DNA of 64,000 bases from Rhodococcus rhodochrous. GTDB lineage: Bacteria > Actinomycetota > Actinomycetes > Mycobacteriales > Mycobacteriaceae. The stretch is taken from assembly GCF_014854695.1 (NCBI RefSeq), contig NZ_CP027557.1, positions 1,364,001 to 1,428,000 of the forward strand, read 5' to 3'. Shown here in pieces: positions 18,518 to 27,080 of this stretch (the stretch's first letter is position 1; each line of letters opens with the position of its first letter). The position numbers and the translations under genes were made by a program. The notes beneath the pieces were generated by a model. It had not been told where the DNA came from. It worked only from the letters and a program-made list of their open reading frames with translations, and did no database searches.

Positions 18518-18589
18518 TCGGCCGACTCGATGGCCGAGGACTACGTCGTAGCCGACGGCGACGCGGTGGATCTCCGCTTCGTCGTGTAG
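18518..18589 (+). pseudogene. Decayed remnant of the ychF 3' end (TGS domain tail)
   Basis: Read in frame, this stretch gives SADSMAEDYVVADGDAVDLR plus FVV and a TAG stop. It matches the end of YchF (AAGSMAE..., then [16 protein letters not shown]) with a clean 36-bp in-frame deletion corresponding to 15731-15766. The nucleotide match is close on both sides of the deletion. It has no start or upstream GTPase part, begins just after the GNAT stop, and is therefore a fragment. The opposite strand encodes the C-terminal tail of the flavin oxidoreductase. Confidence 0.8.
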
Positions 18590-19716
18590 CGCGTCCTGTG
18601 CCGATCCGGATCCGTTCCGGTGGACGTGGGTGCGCCGCGTGCGACGAGGTGACGGACGACGTACTCCGCGTCCGCGCCGGCCCCGCCGACGAGCATCGAC
18701 CGGAACGACGACTGGAAGCACAGACCGGTGAAGTACAAGCCGGGCACCGAGGGAACCACGCCGTGTTCCTCGCGCGGCCAGCCATCCGTGTCGAGCACCG
18801 GTAGGTCGATCCAGTCGTAGTACTGGCGGAATCCGGTGCACCACACAATATTCGTCACGTCGAGAATCCGGCCGTCGGACAGTGCGGGGCGGAGTTCGGC
18901 CACGCCGGTCACCCGCTCGGTGATCCGGGTGACGCCGCGCGCGGCCAGCTCCCGTCGGCGGATTCGCAGCAGCGGCGCGCCGTGACGCCGTTCGTCCTCG
19001 CGAGCACGTCGTCCCATCGGGGTACGCACGGACAGCACATGTCCCCACACGAACCACAGGACCGGGAACAACACGCGCATCGCGGGACTGTCCACACGCA
19101 CCGGCAACTGCCCGGTGTCGCGTCCGCACAGAATCGTCGGATGGGACGCCGCCAGCTCGTAGGCGATCTCACTGCCGGAATGAGAGGCCCCCACCACGAG
19201 TACCGGACCGTCACGCAACTGCGACGGATCGTGATATTCACTCGAATGCAACTGCACGATTTCGGGATCCAGTTCGGAAGCGAAGTCGGGGACGCGTGGG
19301 GTTCGACCGAACGTGCCCGTGGCCACGATGACGTTGTTCGCCTCGATCCGCGTGTCGCCGCAGTCGAGGGCGAACCGGTCACCGTCGTGGGAGAGTCGGC
19401 GCACCCGGGTGTTACCGAGTACGGGCAGATCGAATCGGGAGGCGTAGGACTCGAGGTAGTCGGCGAGCTCGTCCTTGGTGGGGGAGCGGTGCGGGTCGCC
19501 CGGGAACGACATGCCGGGCAGTCCGTCGTAGCCGGCGGGACTGTACAGGCGTAACGAGTCCCAATGGCAGCGCCAGTTGTCGCCGATGCGTCTGTACGTG
19601 TCGACGATGAGGAACGGACGGTCACGGCGGGCCAGATGGTAACCGGCGGACAGGCCTGCCTGACCTGCGCCGACGACGACGGTGTCGATCTGTTGGGGTG
19701 CGCTGTGGACGGTCAT
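18541..19716 (-). CDS. Flavin-containing NAD(P)-dependent monooxygenase-like oxidoreductase
   Basis: 391-residue two-dinucleotide-binding flavoprotein. The FAD motif is VVVGAGQAGLSAGYHLARR (near residue 14), with a second Rossmann motif VVGASHSGSEIAYELA near 175 and ATGTFGRTP between. This fits the CzcO/flavin monooxygenase-like group; substrate unknown. The ATG at 19716 is preceded by GGGGAG. The gene follows the LuxR-type regulator gene on the same strand with a 114-nt gap. The last roughly 16 residues (RYTTKRRSTASPSATT region) are encoded antisense to the ychF remnant, so the tail is probably a recent addition. Confidence 0.85.
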   Translation of the reverse strand: MTVHSAPQQIDTVVVGAGQAGLSAGYHLARRDRPFLIVDTYRRIGDNWRCHWDSLRLYSPAGYDGLPGMSFPGDPHRSPTKDELADYLESYASRFDLPVLGNTRVRRLSHDGDRFALDCGDTRIEANNVIVATGTFGRTPRVPDFASELDPEIVQLHSSEYHDPSQLRDGPVLVVGASHSGSEIAYELAASHPTILCGRDTGQLPVRVDSPAMRVLFPVLWFVWGHVLSVRTPMGRRAREDERRHGAPLLRIRRRELAARGVTRITERVTGVAELRPALSDGRILDVTNIVWCTGFRQYYDWIDLPVLDTDGWPREEHGVVPSVPGLYFTGLCFQSSFRSMLVGGAGADAEYVVRHLVARGAPTSTGTDPDRHRTRYTTKRRSTASPSATT

Positions 19717-19750
19717 GACGACTCCCCGAGGTGAGGGAACTACACCGACG

Positions 19751-19829
19751 ACGTTAGGCACTGCCGCCCCTCGGCCGCGTCGGGAGGAGTGTGCAATCGA
19801 AGGTGGCAGCGTATGGGCAGTTCTACCCA
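19751..19829 (-). promoter_or_regulatory. Promoter and likely operator for the oxidoreductase gene
   Basis: A TAACGT -10 box (complement of 19751-19756) lies about 35 nt before the start codon. A 16-bp near-perfect palindrome, TGGGYAG-NN-CTRCCCA, sits at 19814-19829 just after the LuxR-gene stop, roughly 78 nt upstream of the expected transcription start. With only a 2-nt centre it cannot form a hairpin. It suits binding by a NarL/LuxR-type dimer, probably the adjacent regulator. Confidence 0.4.
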
Positions 19830-19830
19830 G

Positions 19831-21456
19831 TCAGAGCAGGCGATGCTCGTACGCGTAGGCCGTCGCCGCCGCTCGTGAGGACACCTCGAGCTTGGTGAAT
19901 ATGTTGCTCAGGTGCCGAGCCACCGTCTTCTCGCTGATGACGAACTCGTGGGCGATGGCTCGATTCGTCTTGCCCGTGGCAACGGCGCGCAGCACCTGGA
20001 CCTCCCGGGGCGTCAGCCCGTTCGGTGCGTCGGCGAGTTCGGGACCGCGGAGCTCACGCAGATCCGGCAACGCGTGCAGATCGTGGAAAACCGATGCTGC
20101 CGAGTCGAATTCGAGCCGGGCGTCATCGTCGTCGCCGAGTGCGGCGCAGCATCGACCCTGCAGCACTCGTACCCGGGCACGTTCGTAGGGTGCACCGAGG
20201 TCACGCCAGCGCCTGCCGGATCGCCGCAGCCGTTCGAGGGCGCCGCAGGGGTCACCTTCGGCGAGCAGGACCGAGCCCTGCGCGTGGTCGGCCATCGCTG
20301 CCAGTGCAGGGGCGTCCTGCGTCCGGGTCAGCGCCTCGAGTTCGTCGGTGCTGCGCCGGGCCGCGGCCACATCTCCGGTGGCGAGCGCGATCTCCGTGTG
20401 GGCGGCGAGCATCCGCGGCCGGTCGAGATTCGAGGCTTCGCCGAGACCCCGGAGGATTCCGGCGACCGCTGCGGTGGTGTCGCCCTGCCTCAGACGCAGC
20501 AGAGCAAGACCCGGCTGCACCTCCTGCCCGTACATGCCCGCTGACCTGTAGGCGGCTTCCGCCTCGGCGAACTCACCGCGTAGACGATGCAGTTCGCCCT
20601 GCTCGTACAGGGCCATTCCCATCGCGGGTTGACCGGGCGGATCCGACAGCCGCTGCAGTGCGAGGCGGGCGAGGTCCATCGCCTGCGACCAGTCGCCCTC
20701 GAGTTGCAGCATCTGGGCGCGATGGACCAGGCACTGTCCCCGGAAGGGCACGAGTCCGGACTGATCGTCGCACCAGCGGCCGAGGGCCTGAGTCCACTCC
20801 TTCGCCCGTTGCAGATGATATGTGCCGTAACAGGTCTCGATGACAGCGCAGTACACCAGTCCGGAGACGACGGGCGAGACCTCGCCCAATCCGACAGCGA
20901 CGAGTACCTCGTCGAGTGTCCGCAGCCCGCCGTCGACGTCGCCGAGCAGGACTCGGCACTGTCCGATGCCCAGCGAACCGAGAGCGAGAAGGTCGGCGTC
21001 GTGACAGGCCCGTCCGATGCGCTGAGCTGCGGTGAAGATCGGCAGTGCCTCGGTCGGCCGGTTCGCGTACATCTGCTGTACTGCTCCGGGGATCATCAGG
21101 AAGCCGCTGGTCGCGCAGTCCGGTCGGTCCGGGACACCCGACTGTCGGGCTCGCTCCAGCCAACCTCCGGCCCGTGCTACTTCACCGCGTCCCATCAACA
21201 GGAAGCACAACCAGAAGGCGCTGATACCCGCGCTCTCGGTTTCGCCGGCTTCGAGATGTGCGGCGAAGGCGCGCTCGTACAGTGCGACGCTGGCGTCGTC
21301 GTGACCAGCGAGGTACGCGGCTCGGGCGAACAGATCGAGGTCGTCCGCGGACAGGACGGCGAGTGTGTCGGCGCTGCGGAATCCGTCCAGGGCACGCGGC
21401 CACTCGCGCGCGCGGTACGCTGCCCGCGCGTGGTCCAGGACCGCCGACCTGCCCAT
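19831..21456 (-). CDS. LuxR-family transcriptional regulator with TPR-like sensory region
   Basis: 541 residues. The C-terminal 65 residues are a classic LuxR/NarL helix-turn-helix (LTPREVQVLRAVATGKTNRAI, then SEKTVARHLSNIFTKL). The N-terminal about 460 residues are Ala/Leu-rich helical repeats resembling tetratricopeptide repeats. There is no Walker A, so it is not a full LAL ATPase regulator. It probably senses a protein or ligand and controls the oxidoreductase gene downstream, where a palindrome fits its binding. The ATG at 21456 has GGGAGCG upstream. Confidence 0.85.
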   Translation of the reverse strand: MGRSAVLDHARAAYRAREWPRALDGFRSADTLAVLSADDLDLFARAAYLAGHDDASVALYERAFAAHLEAGETESAGISAFWLCFLLMGRGEVARAGGWLERARQSGVPDRPDCATSGFLMIPGAVQQMYANRPTEALPIFTAAQRIGRACHDADLLALGSLGIGQCRVLLGDVDGGLRTLDEVLVAVGLGEVSPVVSGLVYCAVIETCYGTYHLQRAKEWTQALGRWCDDQSGLVPFRGQCLVHRAQMLQLEGDWSQAMDLARLALQRLSDPPGQPAMGMALYEQGELHRLRGEFAEAEAAYRSAGMYGQEVQPGLALLRLRQGDTTAAVAGILRGLGEASNLDRPRMLAAHTEIALATGDVAAARRSTDELEALTRTQDAPALAAMADHAQGSVLLAEGDPCGALERLRRSGRRWRDLGAPYERARVRVLQGRCCAALGDDDDARLEFDSAASVFHDLHALPDLRELRGPELADAPNGLTPREVQVLRAVATGKTNRAIAHEFVISEKTVARHLSNIFTKLEVSSRAAATAYAYEHRLL

Positions 21457-21543
21457 GTTCGCTCCCGCGATCGAGCGCCGCCGACACCGGCTGATTGCGA
21501 TCCTACGCCCGCGGATACGCAGGGTCGTCGGTGTGCGCGCGGC

Positions 21544-22101
21544 TCACGACGGTCGCATGCCCGCCAGAACGATCGACACCAATCGTGGAACGAGATCCGG
21601 GGTCACCGCACGGATCGCGTCGGGTAAGGGACGGGTGATCAGGCCGATCGCCAGGACCAGTTCCAGCGCGTCGAGGTCGGGGCGCACGATGCCGGCGGAT
21701 CGCACCGCGTCGAGCAGCTCCTCGACCCCGGCGAGCGTCTGCGCCTGGGCGTCGCGCACCGATTCGGAGATCTCGTCGGTCACGAATTCGGCGAGGGTGG
21801 CCGAGAGTGCACCCAGGTCGAGTTCGACCAGCCGTTGCACGTAGCCCACCCAGGCGTCCTCGGGTGAGCAGCCGACGCGCTCCAGGGCCTCGGTGCCCGC
21901 TGCGCGCATGTCGGCGAGGATCGTCAGCGCGACCTCGTCGGCCAGCGCGGCCCGGGACTCGAAGTTCCGGTAGAGGGTAGCGATGCCGACTCCGGCGGCC
22001 TCCGCGACCGCCTCGAGCGCGACGTCGCTGCCGTGGACGGCGAACAGCCGGCGCGCCTCCTGGACGATCAGCTGACGACGCTTCGCGGCATCGGCACGCA
22101 T
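21544..22101 (-). CDS. TetR-family transcriptional repressor
   Basis: 185 residues with the N-terminal TetR helix-turn-helix (residues 6-55, EAVAEAAGVGIATLYRNFESRAALADEV) and a ligand-binding helical C-terminal domain. The ATG at 22101 has GGAAGGAAGG upstream. It is divergent from a membrane-protein gene, and a palindrome lies between the two promoters. It likely represses itself and that gene; the ligand is unknown. Confidence 0.92.
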   Translation of the reverse strand: MRADAAKRRQLIVQEARRLFAVHGSDVALEAVAEAAGVGIATLYRNFESRAALADEVALTILADMRAAGTEALERVGCSPEDAWVGYVQRLVELDLGALSATLAEFVTDEISESVRDAQAQTLAGVEELLDAVRSAGIVRPDLDALELVLAIGLITRPLPDAIRAVTPDLVPRLVSIVLAGMRPS

Positions 22102-22141
22102 CGGTTGCCTTCCTTCCGGAGTGGGCTGTGAGGAACTTCGC

Positions 22142-22202
22142 TTGACATGTCCATCCTAACCGGAGGATTATTCTCCGATAGAAGTGGAGGAAAATCATCC
22201 AC
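22142..22202. promoter_or_regulatory. Divergent promoter with two palindromic operator candidates
   Basis: A consensus TTGACA (22142-22147) with GATTAT 18 bp downstream forms a plus-strand promoter. On the minus strand TAGGAT (complement of 22153-22158) is a possible tetR -10. A 17-bp palindrome CGGAG-N7-CTCCG at 22161-22177 overlaps the plus-strand -10. A second inverted repeat with GTGGA/TCCAC ends lies at 22184-22202. These are likely TetR binding sites. Confidence 0.55.
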
Positions 22203-22231
22203 TTAGCGATGGTTCGGACAAGGAAGACGCG

Positions 22232-23272
22232 ATGGCAGACGCCGCTACGACGACAGTTCCCGACGCGGGTGACTCCACCGCGCGCAAGCCGCATCCCGCG
22301 CTGACGGTGCTGGGAATGACGTGCGGGCTCGGGGTGATCCTCGTGCTCATGCTCTTGGTCTTCATCATGCCGTCACTGAAGAGCGGACCGCACGACCTGC
22401 AGGTCGGCATCGTCGGAACCTCTGCAGCGGCAGAAGAATTCGAGACGTCGCTCGCGACGGCCGCCCCCGACGCCTACACCTCGCAGCGATTCGCCTCCGA
22501 GCAGGAACTGCGCGACGCCATCCACGACCGCGACGTCATCGGAGGGTTCGTCGTCGACGAGTCGGGCGTCCGCACGCTGGTCGCCGGCGCGGGCTCGACC
22601 GCCATCTCCGGTTCGCTCGCCGGAACCTCGCAGGCGGTCGGCGGAGCACTCGGGGCCGACGTGACCGTCGAGGACGTCGTTCCGTTGCCGGAATCCGACC
22701 CCACCGGTATCGGCATCGGTGGTCTCGCCTTCCCGCTCGTCTTCGGTGGCATCGTCCCGGTCGTCGCATTCCGGAAGATCCTGCCGCGCAGCGACGGCTG
22801 GTACCTGACCGGCCTGCTCGTCTTCGCTGCCGTCGGTGGCATCGTCGTCGCGTCCATCCTCACCTTCGCGTTCGGAAGCATCGAATCGACCTTCTGGCCG
22901 GTCGCGGGATCCATGGCCCTCGGTATCGCCGCCCTTGCACTCCCGTTGGCCGGACTCCAGAAGGCCTTCGGCGCCAAAGGGTTCACCATCGGTGCGATGG
23001 CCATGATGTTCCTCGGCAATCCGCTGGCCGGTATCGCGACGACGTCGGCATGGCTGCCGTCCGGACTCGGTACCTTCGGTCAGATCCTTCCCCCGGGTGC
23101 TGCCGGAACCCTCGTGCGCTCCGCGGCATACTTCGACGGTGCCGGCGGATTCGTCGCGCTGTCGACCCTCGCCACGTGGATCGTCGTGGGACTCGTGCTC
23201 TACGCGGTGGGCATGCGACATGCGGTGGGTGAGGAAGCGACAGAGCGTCCTTCGGCGCAGGTCACGGCCTAG
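22232..23272 (+). CDS. Six-helix membrane protein with extracytoplasmic domain (ABC-2/YhgE-like)
   Basis: 346 residues. One transmembrane helix at about 28-50 is followed by an extracytoplasmic domain of about 120 residues (roughly 51-165), then five helices to the C-terminus. This topology is like ABC-2 permeases and YhgE/Pip-type proteins, but there is no ATPase beside it. The ATG at 22232 has AAGGAAG upstream. It is controlled with the divergent TetR gene, an arrangement seen for efflux or envelope-stress genes. Its stop overlaps the convergent gene's stop in a CTAG tetranucleotide. Exact function unknown. Confidence 0.75.
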   Translation: MADAATTTVPDAGDSTARKPHPALTVLGMTCGLGVILVLMLLVFIMPSLKSGPHDLQVGIVGTSAAAEEFETSLATAAPDAYTSQRFASEQELRDAIHDRDVIGGFVVDESGVRTLVAGAGSTAISGSLAGTSQAVGGALGADVTVEDVVPLPESDPTGIGIGGLAFPLVFGGIVPVVAFRKILPRSDGWYLTGLLVFAAVGGIVVASILTFAFGSIESTFWPVAGSMALGIAALALPLAGLQKAFGAKGFTIGAMAMMFLGNPLAGIATTSAWLPSGLGTFGQILPPGAAGTLVRSAAYFDGAGGFVALSTLATWIVVGLVLYAVGMRHAVGEEATERPSAQVTA

Positions 23273-23748
23273 CGGACTACTTCGAGCGGTCCTTCCTCGG
23301 GCGTCGGCGGCTCGAACCGCTCGAAGTACTCCGTCGCCGTCCGCTCGGTCAGCGGCCAATCGTCCGCCCACCTCCCGTGCCGGTCGCCGACCCGGCTCAG
23401 GATGGTCTCGAGCTCCGTCGCGATGTACACGGTCTCCGGCACGATGCCCTGCGGTGCGAGCAGTGCGCGGAACTCGTCACGTTGTCGCCGGAACCAGAAT
23501 CCGAAGTCGAGCACGACATCGTTCCCGGCTGCCACATGGCGCAGCAAGCGCGCCTTCAGGTCTGCTGATACCTCGGCCACCACGTCGGCGGAGGGCATGG
23601 TCGTGATCCCGCGATCCCAGAACTCCACCTCGTACGACAGACGCGTCCAACCCTCGCGCTCCAGGCGCTTGGCATAGGTGGTCTTACCGGCACCGGCCGG
23701 GCCGCACATCATCACGACGCGAGACACTCGGGTCCTGTTCGCTGCCAT
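23269..23748 (-). CDS. P-loop ATP-binding protein (AAA_33/kinase-like)
   Basis: 159 residues with Walker A GPAGAGKTTYAKRL near the N-terminus, a middle VVLDFGFWFRRQRDEFRALL (likely Walker B/LID region) and an Arg-rich LID-like stretch. It resembles small kinases of the zeta-toxin/polynucleotide-kinase superfamily (AAA_33), often annotated ATP-binding protein. The substrate is unknown; no antitoxin-like partner is visible. The ATG at 23748 is used; an upstream ATG at 23778 adds ten poorly conserved-looking residues. It converges on the membrane-protein gene with overlapping stops. Confidence 0.75.
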   Translation of the reverse strand: MAANRTRVSRVVMMCGPAGAGKTTYAKRLEREGWTRLSYEVEFWDRGITTMPSADVVAEVSADLKARLLRHVAAGNDVVLDFGFWFRRQRDEFRALLAPQGIVPETVYIATELETILSRVGDRHGRWADDWPLTERTATEYFERFEPPTPEEGPLEVVR

Positions 23749-23852
23749 CGGGCCGACGGTACGCACCGCCACCGACATCGAGACCGATAACGCTCATCGC
23801 TGATCCGAATCGATCGGGCCTGATCCGCACCCCTGGGCGCCAGGGCACCGCG

Positions 23853-24641
23853 TCACGTGGAGGCCTTCTCGATCTTCGGTGAGAGTCTGCCGATCACGGC
23901 GCTGCCGATGATGCCGACGACGATCATGCCGATCCCGACCGCGTCCGGTATCGAGTCGGTGACCCACCCGAAGATCCCCGCGACCAGCACGAACGTCGGC
24001 AACCAGTCGATCAGCTTCAGGAGCGACGGGGCGGGTTCGGACTCGCCCTGCGACGCCGCGAACTTCGCACCGGCGTAGTCCGGATAGAACTCGGTGAAGG
24101 AGACCGCGAAGAAGATCGCCGCGAGCTGGAGCACCCAACCGGTCCAGAAGTTGCCCGGGTCGCGCATCACGGCGTCGCCGATGAATCCGACGATGGCGGA
24201 GAAGGTGAACGCACCGGCCCAGACCGCGGAGATCACGTAATTGATCTTCATGAACAGGGGAGACGTCCAGTATTCCTGGGGCGTGTCCTCTTTCGCGTAG
24301 GGGAGTGTGAACGGTCTGCGCGCGATCAGGGTGGCGACGACGAACACCGCGAGCGCGATGTTGGTGAGTTCACCCGCCCAGATCTCCATCCAGTCGATGA
24401 CACCGTCCGACGCGATGAGGCCCACCGCCGCCAGGACGGCGAAGAACGCCGCACCGAACGTGTCGAGGGCGTGTATCTTGATGCCGCGTCGCGCGCCCAC
24501 CCACATCGTCAGCAGGACGAGGCCGAGAGCGAAACACACCGCTTCCTCGAACCGTCCCGGGGCCGACAGGACGGACATGAGGATCCACGGTGCGATGCCC
24601 GACAGTGGCGACCGGAGGTAACCGTCGACGACCTTGGTCAT
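23853..24641 (-). CDS. Integral membrane protein of unknown function
   Basis: 262 residues with about seven transmembrane segments (for example FALGLVLLTMWVG, AAFFAVLAAVGLIA, NIALAVFVVATLI, YVISAVWAGAFTFSAIVGFIG, WVLQLAAIFFAVSF, FVLVAGIFGWV, GIGMIVVGIIGSAVIG). The ATG is at 24641 with GGTAGG upstream. It lies 74 bp downstream of the pseudouridine synthase gene on the same strand and may be co-transcribed with it. I do not recognise a named family. Confidence 0.75.
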   Translation of the reverse strand: MTKVVDGYLRSPLSGIAPWILMSVLSAPGRFEEAVCFALGLVLLTMWVGARRGIKIHALDTFGAAFFAVLAAVGLIASDGVIDWMEIWAGELTNIALAVFVVATLIARRPFTLPYAKEDTPQEYWTSPLFMKINYVISAVWAGAFTFSAIVGFIGDAVMRDPGNFWTGWVLQLAAIFFAVSFTEFYPDYAGAKFAASQGESEPAPSLLKLIDWLPTFVLVAGIFGWVTDSIPDAVGIGMIVVGIIGSAVIGRLSPKIEKAST

Positions 24642-24715
24642 GCCTACCAGCGTATTTCGTGAAGCCGGGCATGTCGGAGTTTTCGGAGGATCGAGCAGGA
24701 TCCGTTCGGGCGCCC

Positions 24716-25690
24716 TCAGTCCTGCGTGGTCGGTGCTTCGGCCAGGCTGCGCCGGGTGGAAAAGTGACGCTCGATCCCTGACAAGGGGTCGACGAATTCG
24801 AGTTCGCGCGCGAGCAATTGGAGGGGGAGCGAATGGTCGTCCGGTGTCTCGGGCAGCAGCACGGGATACCAGTGGTCGCCGAGGATCCCGATACCGAGCG
24901 CCGCCAGATGTACTCGCAGCTGATGCATCCGACCCGTGTGCGGGCGCAGCAGGGTGTGCAGGACGGCCCGTCCGGACCTGCTCATCCCGGATCCGAGCAC
25001 CTCGATCAGCGTCTCCGAGTTGGGTTCGCGGGTGTCGTCGACGACGACGCGCAACTCACCGCGCCGCGCCTCTATGTGGTTGCGGTACAGCACGGGGACC
25101 GGACGTCCGGCGATCTCCGGCGCTCCCGGATCCCATTCCGCCGGCAGTGCGGACACCGCCTCGTACACCTTGGTGACCCGACGCTTCTCGAACAGGGACT
25201 GGTAGGCGCCGCGCGTCTCCGGCCGGGCCGAGAACATCACGAGCCCGGCGGTCGCCCGGTCGAGCCGGTGGATCGGTGTCAGGTCCGGGTTGTCGAGGCG
25301 GGTCCGCAGTCGGACCAGTGCCGATTCGCGCAGGTAGCGCCCACCCGGGGTGGTGGGCAGGAAATGCGGTTTGTCGACCACGACGAGGTCGTCGTCGATA
25401 TGCAGGATCTCCTCGTGGAACGGCACCGGTTCCTCGACGGGCAGATCGCGGTAGTACCAGACGAACCGGTGCGCTCCGAGTTCGGTGCCGCGACCGATGG
25501 GTTCTCCGTCGATCCCCACGATCTCGCCGGCGTCGAAGCGACGGTAGAGATCGTCGGCGTCGAGATGGTCGAAACGCGCGACGACGTACTCGGCGACCGT
25601 CGACCACGGACCGGAGGTCGGAACACGCAGTCGCGTGGGCCCGACCCCGTTCCTGACGGGCAACGGTGAGGGCATCGGCACGGGCACCAT
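24716..25690 (-). CDS. RluA-family RNA pseudouridine synthase
   Basis: Isomerises uridine to pseudouridine in rRNA or tRNA. 324 residues. The catalytic motif HRLDRATAGLVMFS, with the nucleophilic Asp, is near residue 145, and LLRPHTGRMHQLRVHLAALG and GDHWYP follow as in RluA proteins. An S4-like N-terminal part (residues about 35-75) is weakly suggested by YRRFDAGEIVGIDG. The start is uncertain: ATG 25690 is used, but the GGGAGG abuts it, so GTG 25681 or ATG 25675 may be real. The target site cannot be told from sequence. Confidence 0.9.
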   Translation of the reverse strand: MVPVPMPSPLPVRNGVGPTRLRVPTSGPWSTVAEYVVARFDHLDADDLYRRFDAGEIVGIDGEPIGRGTELGAHRFVWYYRDLPVEEPVPFHEEILHIDDDLVVVDKPHFLPTTPGGRYLRESALVRLRTRLDNPDLTPIHRLDRATAGLVMFSARPETRGAYQSLFEKRRVTKVYEAVSALPAEWDPGAPEIAGRPVPVLYRNHIEARRGELRVVVDDTREPNSETLIEVLGSGMSRSGRAVLHTLLRPHTGRMHQLRVHLAALGIGILGDHWYPVLLPETPDDHSLPLQLLARELEFVDPLSGIERHFSTRRSLAEAPTTQD

Positions 25691-25792
25691 CCTCCCATCG
25701 GCCGCGACGTGAGCTGCACCTCGGGTGATCGGCGACGGCGCGATCAGGACTTGTCGAGATCCACGGGCACACCGTTCTGACACCATGTCCGC

Positions 25793-27064
25793 ATGACTGC
25801 ACCGGCCCGGCTCGGCATCCCGACCGGCACGCTCGCGCTGCTGGCCGCCCTGTACTTCGCGCAGGGTCTGCCGTACGGGTTCTTCACGCAGGCGCTTCCG
25901 GTGGTGCTCCGCGAGTCCGGCTTCTCGTTGATCGCGATCAGCGCGACGGGTGTGCTCTTCGCGCCGTGGGCGCTGAAGTTCCTGTGGGCGCCGTACGTCG
26001 ACCACTACGGGACGCGGCGGCAGTGGCTGCTCTCGCTCCAGCTCGCGGCGTCGGCGGTGTCGTTGATCCTGGCGTGCCTCGACCTGTCGTCGACGCTGCG
26101 GTGGCTGCTCGTCGGCATCGCGGTGGTCAACGCCCTCTCGGCCACGCAGGACGTCGCGACCGACGGTCTGGCCGTGCAACTGCTCGGACCGAAACAACGC
26201 GGGTTGGGGAACGGCATCCAGGTCGGCGCGTACCGCATCGGGATGATCGTCGGCGGGGGAGCACTGCTGTGGGTCTTCTCCCTCGCGGGTTGGCGCAGCC
26301 TGTTTCTCGCGATGGCGTTCCTGCTGGTGCTGACGACGATCCCGGTGTGGCGACTGCCGCGCACAAAGCGACCGGCCACGCCGGATCGGGAACCGAGAGG
26401 CGCGACCCGCATGACGGTCGCGTGGTGGGCGCGGCTGCGCCGCCCCGGCATGCTCGCGTTCATCCTGCTCATCGGCGGCTTCAAGTTCGGCGACTCGATG
26501 GGTTCGGCGATGGTGGGACCGTTCATGTCCGACTCCGGACTCACCCTCGGGCAGATCGCGCTGGTCAAGGGAGTGCTGTCCTCGGCAGGCGCCCTCGGCG
26601 GCGCCGCACTCGGTGGGTGGCTGTGCTTCCGTCGCGGTCGCCGGCAGGCCCTGCTGATCGGCGGCGTCACCCAGACGGCGAGCCTCGCGCTGTACGTCGT
26701 CGCGTCGCTCGGCTACGGCGGGTTCGGGCTCATCGTCTCCGCGAGCCTGGCCGAACATGTCCTCGGTGGTGCCGCGACGGTCGCGGTGTTCACGCTCATG
26801 ATGGACGCCGCGGACAGGGACCACGCCGGCAGCGACTACACCCTGCTCGCGTGCGCGATCGTCGTCGTGCAGGGCATCGCGGGATTCACCGCCGGTGTGG
26901 TCGGAGACGTCTTCGGCTATCCCGCGCTGTTCGGCACCAGCCTGGTGTTGTCGGGAATCGGATGCGCCGTCCTGCTGCTCGCCCTCGATCGGGGCATCGG
27001 ACCGAGCGGGGTGCACGGGGTGTGGCGGAGCGGCGCGGGGCAGGCGGTCTCGCGACCCCGGTAA
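25793..27064 (+). CDS. MFS transporter, AmpG/PAT-like
   Basis: 423-residue carrier with about 12 transmembrane helices. The start ALYFAQGLPYGFFTQALPVVLRE and TQDVATDGLAV are hallmarks of the AmpG/PAT branch (acetyl-CoA or muropeptide transporters). In actinomycetes the cargo is unproven; muropeptide uptake is one possibility. The ATG is at 25793. It is divergent from the pseudouridine synthase and ends 16 bp from a convergent gene. Confidence 0.88.
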   Translation: MTAPARLGIPTGTLALLAALYFAQGLPYGFFTQALPVVLRESGFSLIAISATGVLFAPWALKFLWAPYVDHYGTRRQWLLSLQLAASAVSLILACLDLSSTLRWLLVGIAVVNALSATQDVATDGLAVQLLGPKQRGLGNGIQVGAYRIGMIVGGGALLWVFSLAGWRSLFLAMAFLLVLTTIPVWRLPRTKRPATPDREPRGATRMTVAWWARLRRPGMLAFILLIGGFKFGDSMGSAMVGPFMSDSGLTLGQIALVKGVLSSAGALGGAALGGWLCFRRGRRQALLIGGVTQTASLALYVVASLGYGGFGLIVSASLAEHVLGGAATVAVFTLMMDAADRDHAGSDYTLLACAIVVVQGIAGFTAGVVGDVFGYPALFGTSLVLSGIGCAVLLLALDRGIGPSGVHGVWRSGAGQAVSRPR

Positions 27065-27080
27065 TCACCGGTACTGCTGA

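Noticed and set aside
23269-23748. Toxin of a toxin-antitoxin pair (zeta-like)
   Set aside because: Walker A fits, but there is no small antitoxin gene beside it; neighbours are membrane proteins.
25691-27016. Minus-strand extension of the pseudouridine synthase frame opposite the MFS gene
   Set aside because: The extension is Arg/Glu/Gln-rich low-complexity sequence, complementary to clear transmembrane codons; the conserved RluA part starts near 25690.
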